A stretch of DNA of 64,000 nucleotides from Shewanella woodyi ATCC 51908 (GCF_000019525.1 NC_010506.1:3658001-3722000); one strand, 5' to 3'. Positions 25,093-34,479 are shown, counted from the stretch's first letter. Notes: generated from the sequence alone by a model not told the origin. Program-made: numbers and translations.

Positions 25093-26643
25093 ATGAGCAA
25101 ACCTATTATTGCAGATAATAAACCAAAGAAAGTCGAATTGAACAAGGGCGAGGAGTATTACTTTTGCGCCTGTGGAAAATCTCAAAGTCAGCCATTTTGT
25201 GACGGTTCCCATGCTGGCACCTCGTTTAAGCCTAAAGCATTTACCGCGGAGCAAGATGGCGAAGCCTTTTTATGTGCCTGTAAACACACGGCCAATGCTC
25301 CTTTTTGTGATGGCAGCCACAAACAGTTCACCGCGAGCCAAATCGGCAGTGAAGGACCGGGAATAACGAACGCAGCAGACAGCAATAGCTCTCCAGCAGC
25401 TAAAGCAACCATTGAAGAACCCACAGTTGAGTTTATTCATCAGTTAGCACGAGATGGTCTGTCAAAGCTTGGACATCACGGCCCTATGACCTCTATGGGT
25501 GTACCTAGACATTTACTTCCTCACTGGGATGATCTACAGATCATGACGGCCCAGATGGCCACTAAGCCTTTGCTCGAAGACCAAGCCGTTTCAACCGAAC
25601 TGATTATCGGCCCTCAGGCACGTAAACCATTGAAGCTAAAGATCCCACTCTTCGTCTCAGACATGAGTTTTGGTGCACTCTCAGAAGAAGCCAAAACAGC
25701 CCTCTCCATAGGCGCAGAGCTTGCTGGAACAGGAATATGTTCAGGTGAAGGGGGAATGCTCCCTGAGGAGCAAGCTGCTAACTCACGCTATTTTTATGAA
25801 TTAGCCAGTGCGCAATTTGGCTATAAAGAGGAGTTAATGCACTCCATTCAAGCCTTTCACTTTAAAGGGGGGCAAGGGGCAAAAACAGGCACCGGTGGTC
25901 ACCTGCCAGGCGTCAAGAACAAGGGAAAAATCTCGCAAGTACGTGGAATACCTGAAGGACAATCAGCAATCTCGCCACCCACCTTTGCCAATTTAAGCTC
26001 AAGCAGCGACTTTAAGCGTTTCGCTGACCGTGTCCGTGAAGTGAGTGGTGGCGTTCCCATCGGCTTTAAGCTCAGTGCCAACCATATTGAGCGTGATATT
26101 CAGTTTGCCCTCGATGCCAGCGCAGATTACATCATCCTCGATGGCCGCGGTGGTGGAACGGGAGCTGCACCTGAGATGTTCCGCGATCATATCAGCGTCC
26201 CCACCATTCCCGCATTAGCTCGAGCTCGCCGATATTTAGATGAGCAAGGTGCAAGTGGGCGTGTAACCTTAATTGTCACTGGTGGATTACGTGTCCCAAT
26301 GGACTTTGTCAAAGCAATGGCCCTTGGCGCGGATGGCGTTGCTATCTCTAACAGTGCAATGCAGTCAATTGGTTGTGTCGCTGCCCGCATGTGTAACACC
26401 AACAACTGCCCTGCTGGCATTGCGACTCAAAAAGCGGATCTGCGTCAACGTCTCAATGTAGAGAAGTCATCACAACAGTTGGCTAACTTCTTCAACGCTT
26501 CTGTGGAGTTGATGCAGGTGATGGCTCGCGCTTGCGGTCATCATAGCCTGAGTGACTTTAACAGGGACGATCTCGCTACATGGCACAGAGAGATGGCTCA
26601 CCTAAGCGGTGTGCAATACGCAGGGCTAACGCCATTAAAGTAA
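25093..26643 (+). CDS. Two CDGSH iron-sulfur motifs fused to a glutamate-synthase-like FMN domain
   Basis: A 516-aa cytoplasmic fusion. Residues 20-85 hold two CDGSH-type [2Fe-2S] sites, FCACGKSQSQPFCDGSH and LCACKHTANAPFCDGSH. After a linker, residues 120-510 form the FMN-binding barrel of glutamate synthase/FMN-dependent oxidoreductase type (SDMSFGALSEEAKTALSIGA; GICSGEGGMLPEEQ; KGGQGAKTGTGGHLPG; DGRGGGTGAAP; VTGGLRVPMDFVKAMALGADGV; CVAARMCNTNNCPAGIATQ). No glutaminase domain is present, so it is not a full GltB. Substrate unknown. A good ribosome site (GGAG) precedes the ATG. Confidence 0.87.
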   Translation: MSKPIIADNKPKKVELNKGEEYYFCACGKSQSQPFCDGSHAGTSFKPKAFTAEQDGEAFLCACKHTANAPFCDGSHKQFTASQIGSEGPGITNAADSNSSPAAKATIEEPTVEFIHQLARDGLSKLGHHGPMTSMGVPRHLLPHWDDLQIMTAQMATKPLLEDQAVSTELIIGPQARKPLKLKIPLFVSDMSFGALSEEAKTALSIGAELAGTGICSGEGGMLPEEQAANSRYFYELASAQFGYKEELMHSIQAFHFKGGQGAKTGTGGHLPGVKNKGKISQVRGIPEGQSAISPPTFANLSSSSDFKRFADRVREVSGGVPIGFKLSANHIERDIQFALDASADYIILDGRGGGTGAAPEMFRDHISVPTIPALARARRYLDEQGASGRVTLIVTGGLRVPMDFVKAMALGADGVAISNSAMQSIGCVAARMCNTNNCPAGIATQKADLRQRLNVEKSSQQLANFFNASVELMQVMARACGHHSLSDFNRDDLATWHREMAHLSGVQYAGLTPLK

Positions 26644-26662
26644 AGGCTTTCACCATTTAACG

Positions 26663-26688
26663 AAAAAGGGAGCCTAAGCTCCCTTTTT
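26663..26688. terminator. Bidirectional terminator between the GltS-like gene and fabB
   Basis: A perfect 11-bp stem, AAAAAGGGAGC with GCTCCCTTTTT, loop CTAA, giving a T run in both directions between two convergent genes. Confidence 0.9.
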
Positions 26689-26736
26689 ATTACATTAGCG
26701 ATGTAATACTAAAACCTTCATATAGAAAGCTAAAGC

Positions 26737-27948
26737 TTACTTGTATTTGCTCATGACTAAAGTAGCATTCGTACCACCGAAACCAAAACTGTTACTCATC
26801 ACAGTGTTAAGTTCCATTTCACGGTACTCTGTCACCACTGGCATACCAGCAGCTTTCTCATCTAAGTTATCGATGTTGATGCTTGGTGCGATGAAGTTAT
26901 TCTCCATCATGATCAAGCTGTAGATAGCCTCGTGAGCACCAGCGGCACCCAATGCATGACCAGTCAAAGACTTAGTTGATGCGATAGCAGGTAGATTCTC
27001 GCCGAAAGTTTCACGTAACGCTTCAAGCTCACGCATATCACCAACAGGCGTCGATGTACCGTGTGTATTGATATAATCAACCGGCGTATTCACATCGGCA
27101 AGTGCCATCTGCATACAACGCACTGCACCTTCACCTGATGGAGCCACCATGTCATAACCATCAGAAGATGCGCCATAACCGACGACTTCAGCATAAATTT
27201 TAGCGCCACGAGCTAACGCATGCTCTAACTCCTCAACTACGACAATACCGCCGCCACCAGAGATAACAAAACCATCACGGTCTGCATCATAGGTACGAGA
27301 AGCTTTTTCTGGTGTATCGTTATATTTAGTCGACAGTGCCCCCATGGCGTCAAAGCCCATGGTCAAAGTCCAGTCGACCTCTTCAGAGCCACCAGCAAAG
27401 ACCATATCTTGCTTACCCATCTGAATAAGTTCAACCGCGTGGCCGATACAGTGTGCACTGGTTGCACAAGCAGAACTGATTGAGTAGTTCATGCCTTTGA
27501 TTTTAAATGGTGTCGCCAGACACGCACTAGATGTACTCGACATAATACGAGGTACTATGTAAGGTCCAACGCGCTTCACGCCCTTCTCACGAAGCGTGTC
27601 TGCAGCTTGAACTTGGTTAGCAGAAGATGCACCACCGGTACCAGCGATGATCCCAACGCGAGGATCTGAATACTGCTCTTCAGTTAGCCCAGCATCTTCA
27701 ATGGCTTCAGCCATCGCGATATACGCATAAGCAGCAGCATTACCCATAAAGCGAAGTGCTTTACGATCTATGTGCTCTTTAGGGTCTAATTTGATATCGC
27801 CCCAAACATGGCTGCGGAGTTTCATCTCTTCAAATTGATCTGAGTGAGTTATACCACTACGGCCAGCTTTTAGTGACTCAGTGACTTCTTGCTTGTTATT
27901 ACCAATACTTGATACGACGCCAAGTCCGGTGATCACGACTCTTTTCAT
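26737..27948 (-). CDS. fabB: 3-oxoacyl-[ACP] synthase I
   Basis: A 403-aa condensing enzyme of fatty acid elongation, needed for unsaturated fatty acids. The catalytic triad is visible: cysteine in [13 protein letters not shown], histidine in [10 protein letters not shown] and histidine in [14 protein letters not shown]. The glycine-rich [14 protein letters not shown]-terminal loop is present. Head-to-head with mnmC, as in E. coli. Monocistronic, closed by the terminator at 26663-26688. Confidence 0.95.
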   Translation of the reverse strand: MKRVVITGLGVVSSIGNNKQEVTESLKAGRSGITHSDQFEEMKLRSHVWGDIKLDPKEHIDRKALRFMGNAAAYAYIAMAEAIEDAGLTEEQYSDPRVGIIAGTGGASSANQVQAADTLREKGVKRVGPYIVPRIMSSTSSACLATPFKIKGMNYSISSACATSAHCIGHAVELIQMGKQDMVFAGGSEEVDWTLTMGFDAMGALSTKYNDTPEKASRTYDADRDGFVISGGGGIVVVEELEHALARGAKIYAEVVGYGASSDGYDMVAPSGEGAVRCMQMALADVNTPVDYINTHGTSTPVGDMRELEALRETFGENLPAIASTKSLTGHALGAAGAHEAIYSLIMMENNFIAPSINIDNLDEKAAGMPVVTEYREMELNTVMSNSFGFGGTNATLVMSKYK

Positions 27949-27964
27949 TATTTACTATCCATTT

Positions 27965-27979
27965 TGTACATTCTGTACA
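27965..27979. promoter_or_regulatory. TGTACA-TTC-TGTACA dyad upstream of fabB
   Basis: Two copies of the palindrome TGTACA separated by three bases, 17-31 bases before the fabB start. It is a candidate operator for a fatty-acid regulator such as FabR, but I cannot match it to a known consensus with certainty. It could instead affect the fabB leader. Confidence 0.4.
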
Positions 27980-28059
27980 TCTAGTACCAATTTGCTGGGG
28001 CTATAATATCGCTTTTGCCCTAATTAAGTGGTCAGCTTTCCATAAACATAGGTAAAATA

Positions 28060-30150
28060 ATGCCTAATATGCGACGCAGAGTAAATTCATTGGCCCAAGA
28101 ATGTGAGAAAAATACCCAAATGAACCAAGAAACAGCTAATTTCAGCGAATTTTACCGTTTATTGTCCAACATAGCTGTAGGAAAACAGAGCCTAACCTTT
28201 GGTCAATTGGGCCTTGGCTCTGTCGAGCAGCTTTTAGCCGTTCACTCTTGGCTATCATCCGCTCCCACTTCTGTGCGTATTAAACTTAAGGTATTCGAAG
28301 CCCAACTCGATACTCTGCCTCTATTTATCTCACAACTTAGCAGCTACACACCTCCTAGTTCGAAGCAAGGTTCATTTATTCAAACACTGACAGAGGCAGA
28401 TCCTATCGAAATATTAGGCTGTCAAAGGTTAATATTTGATGATGGCCGATTTGTTATCGATCTCTACCTAAACTCCCCAATCGCCTCACTTAAGAGTATG
28501 CGGCTGCCAACTTGTGATGGTTCAGATGATGACAAAAGCCCCCTTTTCGACCTCTGGACCATCAGCCAAACTAACTCAAACAGAGTGGAAAGTGGTATGG
28601 AGCAAGAGATAAGTCAGGCTTTGTTATGGCAGGTGGCAAAGGTAAGCCAAGATAGTGCACCAGTTTATAACTTCAACCTTAAACAAGGTAAAGAGATTCG
28701 CCAACTGTGCCAAAAAACAGGTTTTTCACTTATCTCATACAGATCTCAAAATGAAGAGATGACACCAAAACTCACTTCGGACTTAAGTAGCTTAGATACT
28801 CAGATCTGTCTGCAGGAGCGAAAAGCCCTTAGGCATGCACAAGCTCAAGATTCACTCTATACACCAGTGGGTCAAGCAAGCAGTGAAACAGATTCAGAGT
28901 CGGATACTTTTGCCATTATTGGAGGCGGCGTAGCCAGCGCGCACCTAGCCCTCTCTTTAGCACAGCGCAATAAAACCGTGCGCCTTTTTTGCAACGACTC
29001 ATCACTGGCTCAACAAGCTTCAGGGAACAAACAGGGCGCGGTTTATCCTCTACTCACCCCAGATAATGGCCACTTAAGCCATTATTATCAGCAAGGTTAC
29101 CTCTTCAGTCGTCGAAGACTGCAATCATTAATTAAGGATGGGTTTAAGGTGGGCTACGATTTTTGCGGCGTACTGCAAACTGGTTTTGATCAACGTAGCA
29201 GCGCACGGTTGGAAAAGATAATCACGGCGCAGCCCTGGAATAAGCAGATAGCCCATGGCGTTGATCGTCATGAGTCGAGTAACCTCGCAGGCATAGATAT
29301 CGATAAGGCGGGCATATTTTATCCTCTTGGTGGCTGGATATGCCCCCATGAGTTTACTCAAGCAGCTTTTGATAAAGCGTCTCAGCTTAGTGATGTGAGT
29401 GCCCATTTTAATACCGATATTAAGCGGATCGAGCAAAGAGAGGGAAAGTGGTACCTGCATAAAACCACTGTGAATACAGGAGGTGAGCAGACATTTGGTC
29501 CATTTAACACCTTAATTCTCGCCAACGGTCAGGGGCTGAATCAATTTAATCAAAGCAAACAACTGGCCGCTACAGGCTTCAGAGGTCAAGTGAGCCATAT
29601 TCCTGCTCGAAATGAACTACTGAAACTGAATACAGTGCTCTGCTCCCATGGTTACCTTACTCCTCAAAATGACGGCGTTCACTGCACAGGCGCTAGCTAT
29701 ATAAAAAACCCTGAACACCTCGACTACAGCCCAAGCGAACAGGCCGAGAACCTTGAGAAAGTGAAGCAAAGTTACCTAGGAAAAGCCTGGACTGAAGATG
29801 TTGATATTAGCGATCATAGCGCCAGAGTCGGCGTAAGAATGGTGACCCGAGATCATGCACCTATGATGGGATGCGCCCCAGATTTTGATGTCATATCGTT
29901 AAACTACCAAAACCACCAGCATACTAAAGAGAGCATCAAATATTGGAGAGAAACACCTGCACCAATCCATCAAGGCCTATTTATTTTAGGTGGACTTGGC
30001 TCTCGTGGGATAACCTCTGGTCCCCTTGCGGCAGAAGCGTTAGCAGCGCAGCTTTGCGGTGAGATAATCCCACTCGATAACGCGACACTGGAACTGCTTA
30101 ACCCTAATCGGATGTGGATGCGTAAACTCATCAAGGGCAAAGCCCTTTAA
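28060..30150 (+). CDS. mnmC: MnmC-like tRNA wobble-uridine enzyme with decayed methyltransferase half
   Basis: MnmC normally has two halves: FAD-dependent conversion of cmnm5(s2)U to nm5(s2)U, and SAM-dependent methylation to mnm5(s2)U. The oxidoreductase half (from residue 285) is intact: [44 protein letters not shown], and the ending [21 protein letters not shown]. The first 280 residues still align in places ([18 protein letters not shown]). They lack the SAM-binding GFGTGLNFL-type motif (here GLGSVEQLL) and the DGFAPAKNPDMW catalytic segment (here [12 protein letters not shown]). Position beside fabB confirms identity. The product may perform only the oxidase step. An alternative start is at 28120. 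Confidence 0.88.
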
Positions 30151-30159
30151 CTCCTTCTA

Positions 30160-30194
30160 TGTAAACTCGTTTTATCGATTAAAACGAGTTTACA
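30160..30194. terminator. Bidirectional terminator overlapping the end of the histidine-kinase gene
   Basis: A perfect 15-bp stem, TGTAAACTCGTTTTA with TAAAACGAGTTTACA, loop TCGAT, followed rightward by TTTTCT. It lies between mnmC and the convergent kinase gene. Its right arm encodes the last residues and part of the stop codon of the kinase. Confidence 0.8.
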
Positions 30195-31441
30195 TTTTCT
30201 GTTGATGAAAAGTTTACGACTGCAATATACTTCTCTGGGGTATTTTCATGTTCAAATTGCCAAACCATCCGCTCGCAAATTCGCTCAACAATCACTAAGC
30301 CGCAGCCATAGCCTTCGTTATACAGATCATGACCATCGTGGCGATTACATATTCTAAGCTCAGTCCCCGTTAGCTCAATATCGATATCACCGACACTGTA
30401 ACTAAAAGCATTCTTAATCAAATTATTAATGATCACGGCGATAAAGCTCTCAGGCGCATGGGCCTTGCTAGGCTCACTGACCCTGAGTTTATATCCGGCA
30501 TCATTCTTAGCAAACAGCAGTGCCAGCTCATCTATCTGCTTAGTCAATATCAGCTCCAGCGAATGAGTCGCCATATACCTTGGCTCAATGGCAGCCCTCC
30601 CTAAGAGCAAAAATGTCTCGGTGAGTAACTCCATCTCATCACTGGCGCGCTCTAAACGTGCAATAGCCTTAGTAGCCACATGGGGAAGCTCAGGGACTTT
30701 TTGCAGTAACTCAGTCGAGCCTTTGATCACCATAATTGGCGTTCTTAACTCATGGGAAGCAAAACGGCTAAACTCCTTCTCACGCTTGAAAAAGTTACTG
30801 ATATTAATCTTACTTTCGAGCAGCGTACTCTCAATCTCTCGGGTTTCACGAAACTTAGTTTCAACACTGAATAACGCATTACCTGGTGGCATTTGACTGA
30901 CTTTTTCCTGAATTTTAGCGAGTGGCTTCGACAAGGTTCTGACAAAATAGAGGCCATAGAGCAACATAGCTAAGGTTAAAAAACCTCCTAAAAATAGCGT
31001 AAGAAAATGAAGGTCGGCCTCATAGTTATCCAAGTAATCATCGGCATCATCTTGAAAGACGATATACATTAAGCCTCTTCCTGATGGATGTTTACTCACA
31101 ATAAAATGTTTATCTTCAGTGCCAATTAAGTGCTCAAAAAAACCTAACTGAGTATATTGAGTCAGCCAAACTGGTAACTCCTCTTCACTCCAATAGGTGG
31201 AAAATTCCGATGGATTGGGTAGCGGCGTAGCAAAACCCAACCTATCAAAATCTCTTGTATATTGACTGGCCTCGGTATCGAGCCAATGATGAAGACTCAA
31301 AACTTCAAGCCTGTCTTCAGCAAAGTAGATAAGTGACCAAAACAGACTAAAAATAAGCAAGGTCATCAAACCAAAACTCCAGCGAATTTTCCAATAAAAA
31401 CTGGGGTAATGACTGTGGTCAGCTACTGTGATCTTATCCAT
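30179..31441 (-). CDS. Two-component sensor histidine kinase
   Basis: A 420-aa inner-membrane sensor with two membrane helices (LMTLLIFSLFWSLIYF and LHFLTLFLGGFLTLAMLLYGLYFV) flanking a periplasmic domain of about 110 aa. A HAMP-like linker (RTLSKPLAKIQEKV), a HisKA domain with phospho-acceptor histidine in FSRFASHELRTPIMVIKG, and an ATPase domain with N-box IINNLIKNAFSYS follow. The ATPase glycine box is abbreviated (EGYGCGLVIVERICERM) and the usual DxGxG is not obvious. It is downstream of its response regulator, 34 bases apart. The signal is unknown; the DUF5666 lipoprotein divergent from the operon is a plausible target or partner. Confidence 0.88.
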   Translation of the reverse strand: MDKITVADHSHYPSFYWKIRWSFGLMTLLIFSLFWSLIYFAEDRLEVLSLHHWLDTEASQYTRDFDRLGFATPLPNPSEFSTYWSEEELPVWLTQYTQLGFFEHLIGTEDKHFIVSKHPSGRGLMYIVFQDDADDYLDNYEADLHFLTLFLGGFLTLAMLLYGLYFVRTLSKPLAKIQEKVSQMPPGNALFSVETKFRETREIESTLLESKINISNFFKREKEFSRFASHELRTPIMVIKGSTELLQKVPELPHVATKAIARLERASDEMELLTETFLLLGRAAIEPRYMATHSLELILTKQIDELALLFAKNDAGYKLRVSEPSKAHAPESFIAVIINNLIKNAFSYSVGDIDIELTGTELRICNRHDGHDLYNEGYGCGLVIVERICERMVWQFEHENTPEKYIAVVNFSSTENVNSF

Positions 31442-31475
31442 CTTTCTCTCACTATTGATGCCGCTCTATAAAGAT

Positions 31476-32144
31476 TTACGCTTTAATCCTGTAACCTTTT
31501 CCATGCAAGGTTTCCAAACACGACTCGCTAAAGCCTTTATCCAGCGCAGTTCTTAATCCATAAACATGACTTCTAAGCGAATCACTATCGGGTGACTCGT
31601 CTCCCCACAGTGCTTGTATTATCTCTTTTCTACTGACTATCCCAGGGGCATTTTTAACGAGTAGCTTTAAGATCTTAAGTTGCGTGCGGCTGAGTTTAAC
31701 TGGCAAACCATCTCTGCTGACTTTATCGGTGCTGATATCAATCACAATATCGGCATAACTAAGCTGACCAACATCACGTCTAGGCCCGCGATTATTCAAT
31801 GCCTGAAGTCGCAAACTCAGCTCCTGCATAGCAAAGGGCTTCAACAGATAATCATCTCCACCCGCTTTAAATGCGGCAACTTTATCTTCTAGGTGATCTT
31901 TAGCGGTAAGAAATAGAATTGGCGTTGGACAAAACAGCTCCTGACGCAGCTTTTTGACTGTCGAGATACCATCGAGCTTTGGCATCATAATATCCATGAT
32001 AATCACATCATAATGGTTATCACTAATAAGTTTGATCGCACTCTCTCCATGATAAGCGCAATCTATAGCGACACCTTCAAGCTCTAAATAATCGGCAATC
32101 GTTTCAGAGACGTTATGGTTATCTTCAACAATTAAAACTTTCAT
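31476..32144 (-). CDS. OmpR/PhoB-family response regulator
   Basis: Starts MKVLIVEDNHNVSETI at 32144; a GTG seven codons upstream (32165) is an alternative start. The receiver domain has the acidic pair (VED), the phospho-accepting aspartate in VIIMDIMMPKLDG and the conserved lysine in FLTAKD. The C-terminal winged-helix domain reads SRTQLKILKLLVKNAPGIVSRKEIIQALWG...LRSHVYGLRTALDKG. Partner of the downstream kinase. A 13-base dyad (TATGCT-C-AGCATA, 32191-32203) in the 92-base gap to the lipoprotein gene could be its operator. Confidence 0.92.
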   Translation of the reverse strand: MKVLIVEDNHNVSETIADYLELEGVAIDCAYHGESAIKLISDNHYDVIIMDIMMPKLDGISTVKKLRQELFCPTPILFLTAKDHLEDKVAAFKAGGDDYLLKPFAMQELSLRLQALNNRGPRRDVGQLSYADIVIDISTDKVSRDGLPVKLSRTQLKILKLLVKNAPGIVSRKEIIQALWGDESPDSDSLRSHVYGLRTALDKGFSESCLETLHGKGYRIKA

Positions 32145-32190
32145 GAAATTCACGTTTTCCTTCACGATCTCTTCACACCTATCTCGATAT

Positions 32191-32203
32191 TATGCTCAGC
32201 ATA
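32191..32203. promoter_or_regulatory. Dyad in the response regulator / lipoprotein divergent promoter
   Basis: TATGCT-C-AGCATA is an exact 13-base dyad in the short region shared by the two-component operon and the DUF5666 gene. OmpR-family proteins more often bind direct repeats, so assignment is tentative. Confidence 0.35.
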
Positions 32204-32236
32204 TCCTCAACCTCAATTAATTAAGGTATGACAAGC

Positions 32237-33550
32237 ATGAAATCTGCAAATGCAAAAAATCTATTATTGGCGAGCATTCTCGCGACATTCGTTGTCGGTT
32301 GTGGCGGCGGTAGCAGTGATAGCGGTAGTACAACACCTGAGATCCCTGTAGCGCCAACAACACCAGCAAAAATTTTTGGATCGGTTGAAGCAGTTTCTAC
32401 CACCAACCAAACAATCACAGTCAATGGCTACACACTGCAAACCGCAGGCACACCGATTAACTATGAAGACAACATTCTTGAACTTGCAGATCTAACTCCT
32501 GGCGTTCAAGTTGAAGTGGAAACTTTAAAAGGTAAAGCAATCGATATCGAACTAAATCCAGCTATTGCTGGTGTTGTGTCTGAAGTTCAGGGGAATAAGT
32601 TAGTGGTTAACGGTACCACCTTTACATTCTCAGCACTTAACAGCGATATCCAAGTGGGTAGCTGGGTGATGATCTCAGCCCTGCAGCAAAACGATGGTAC
32701 TTGGTCTGTATCTTCAGTCAACCAAGCTCCTGTACTCACTCATGCTGAAATAGAAGGTCGTATTTCACTGCTTGATACAACAGCGAGCAAGTTTAACATC
32801 GGTTCAATGCAAGTTGAATACAGTAATGCCACTATTGAATATGGTGACATACTGAAAAATGGCCAGTGGGTTGAGGTTGATGGCAATTTTGAGAACAGTC
32901 ACTTCGTTGCAGCTAAGATAGATGTTGAAAATGATACTGATTATGACGGTGTTGAGATTGAAGGCACTATCACTTGGGTCAACTCAGAACTAAGCTATTT
33001 TGAGATAGACAACCGTACCAAGATACAGGTTACCGCCAACACAAAATTTGAAGATGGTGTTAAAACTGATCTGAAAAGTGGTAACCAAGTTGATGTTGAT
33101 ATGGCCAATAGCAGCTCAGGTTTAGTGGCAACCAACATTGATTTTGAAAACCAGCAACCTGAAATCCCAGTAACTCAAGCAAGAGAGTTTTCAAATCAAG
33201 GCTTTGCAACATTAAACAGTGGTATTGTAACCATCAATGGCACCGAGTTTGTTATCGATGCAGCAACTCACTTCGATGATGGTCTTACCGAAGCGATGTT
33301 AAACAATATTTGGATTGAAGTGGAAGGCATTGAGGTAAAAGCCACTGCACTAACGCCTGCTCACTGGTTAATCAAAGAGATTGAACGTGAGACTAAAGAG
33401 ACTGAAATCAGTTTAGAGGGCCCTGTTAGCAACAACAGTTTATGGAACTACACCTCATCGGATAACTCGCTAGCTCAGTTTGACGGTAAATGGGTTGAAG
33501 TTGAATGTATGCTAAATGGTGATGATCTATTAAATTGTCGCTTAGATTAA
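32237..33550 (+). CDS. DUF5666-repeat lipoprotein
   Basis: Probable start at the ATG at 32237, with AAGG ten bases upstream; an ATG at 32228 sits too close to that site. The lipoprotein signal ends LASILATFVVGCGGGSSDSGS, with the lipidated cysteine in VVGC. The mature part is a string of small beta-barrel units of DUF5666 type (IFGSVEAVSTTNQTITVNGYTL...; EGRISLLDTTASKFNIGSMQVEY; EGTITWVNSELSYFEIDNRTKIQV). The domain's role is not established. It is divergent from the two-component operon and probably under its control. Its own terminator follows at 33581. Confidence 0.85.
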   Translation: MKSANAKNLLLASILATFVVGCGGGSSDSGSTTPEIPVAPTTPAKIFGSVEAVSTTNQTITVNGYTLQTAGTPINYEDNILELADLTPGVQVEVETLKGKAIDIELNPAIAGVVSEVQGNKLVVNGTTFTFSALNSDIQVGSWVMISALQQNDGTWSVSSVNQAPVLTHAEIEGRISLLDTTASKFNIGSMQVEYSNATIEYGDILKNGQWVEVDGNFENSHFVAAKIDVENDTDYDGVEIEGTITWVNSELSYFEIDNRTKIQVTANTKFEDGVKTDLKSGNQVDVDMANSSSGLVATNIDFENQQPEIPVTQAREFSNQGFATLNSGIVTINGTEFVIDAATHFDDGLTEAMLNNIWIEVEGIEVKATALTPAHWLIKEIERETKETEISLEGPVSNNSLWNYTSSDNSLAQFDGKWVEVECMLNGDDLLNCRLD

Positions 33551-33580
33551 TACCAATTGATAGAGAAGCTTACGCCAGAT

Positions 33581-33614
33581 AAAAAGAAACCCAGCAGTTG
33601 CTGGGTTTCTTTTT
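33581..33614. terminator. Strong bidirectional terminator
   Basis: A perfect 16-bp stem, AAAAAGAAACCCAGCA with TGCTGGGTTTCTTTTT, with a 2-base apex. It lies between the lipoprotein gene and the convergent RNA methyltransferase gene. Confidence 0.92.
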
Positions 33615-33679
33615 ATTGTCTGTTAACAATCGAGTGCTCAAGACTTTAAACCAAGAGCTCAAGGCTGTAAATCAAGAGC

Positions 33680-34213
33680 TCAGGACTTAACCTTAACTCT
33701 GTTATTTGTATCTCGGCTACGTTTAATCAGTTCATCATTGGCATCTAAACAGCCTAATTTAGCAAGCCTGTCATAGAGAAGAACATTGACCGATGCCGCC
33801 AAGTTCATACAGCCAACAGTGGGAACATAAACCACAGCGTCTGCCTTATCGATTATCTCTTGACCTATGGTGCCATCTTCTGGGCCAAACACATATAGGG
33901 CTTTGTCGGGATGAACAAACTCAGGTAGTGAAATCGCACCAACCACAAGATCAACACAAACAAGCTTCACATCATCCACTTTCGCTGCAAGTAAGCTCTC
34001 CACGGCTTGAAGCGGAATATGCTGCCCTGCTCTTTTGGTATCTGTGTTGTATTGGGCATTACCATTTCTAGCTGCCAACTCATATCGTTTACCGGTATAG
34101 AGTACGGCATCAGCCTGATAACACCCAGCAGCGCGCATAATACCACCAACATTCGTTGGACTCTTAGGATTAACAAGCCCTATTTGCGCTAGATATTTAC
34201 TGTCCGCACTCAC
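33680..34213 (-). CDS. TrmH/SpoU-family RNA 2'-O-methyltransferase
   Basis: A 177-aa SPOUT-fold enzyme. It shows the N-terminal motif NPKSPTNVGGIMRAAG, the central VFGPEDGTIGQEIID and the knot-forming VYVPTVGCMNLAASVNVLLYD. It should transfer a methyl group from SAM to an RNA ribose; whether the target is tRNA or rRNA is not clear. It starts with GTG and overlaps the yfcL stop by four bases (GTGA), so the two are translationally coupled. Confidence 0.88.
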   Translation of the reverse strand: MSADSKYLAQIGLVNPKSPTNVGGIMRAAGCYQADAVLYTGKRYELAARNGNAQYNTDTKRAGQHIPLQAVESLLAAKVDDVKLVCVDLVVGAISLPEFVHPDKALYVFGPEDGTIGQEIIDKADAVVYVPTVGCMNLAASVNVLLYDRLAKLGCLDANDELIKRSRDTNNRVKVKS

Positions 34214-34479
34214 GCCGCTAATCTGTCGCTAAGCTGCTTCCATGCAGAGTCTACTAACGCATAATCTGTATCGCCTAGCTCTTGCTTAGCCAGCTCCATA
34301 CACACATCCATCTTCTGGCTTAACGCTGATAGGTCTTGCTCTGTTTCAATTTCAAGTTGTGAAATCGCCACAGCGAAATGTCCCTGCAGATAGCCACTGG
34401 CAAACAGGGCATCTTCATTACCTTGAGCGACAATATCTTCAATCCACTCATACAAGGTTGTTTCATACTGCTCTAACAT
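34210..34479 (-). CDS. yfcL: YfcL family protein
   Basis: An 89-aa acidic helical protein (YETTLYEWIEDIVAQGNEDALFASGYLQGHF...DYALVDSAWKQLSDRL) matching the YfcL family of unknown function. In E. coli yfcL also sits just after fabB-mnmC, which supports the name. Coupled to the downstream methyltransferase gene. Confidence 0.85.
   Translation of the reverse strand: MLEQYETTLYEWIEDIVAQGNEDALFASGYLQGHFAVAISQLEIETEQDLSALSQKMDVCMELAKQELGDTDYALVDSAWKQLSDRLAA

Noticed and set aside
4131..26643. Integrative element or phage island
   Set aside because: No integrase, transposase, tRNA end or direct flanking repeats were seen at the pdxB or fabB borders.
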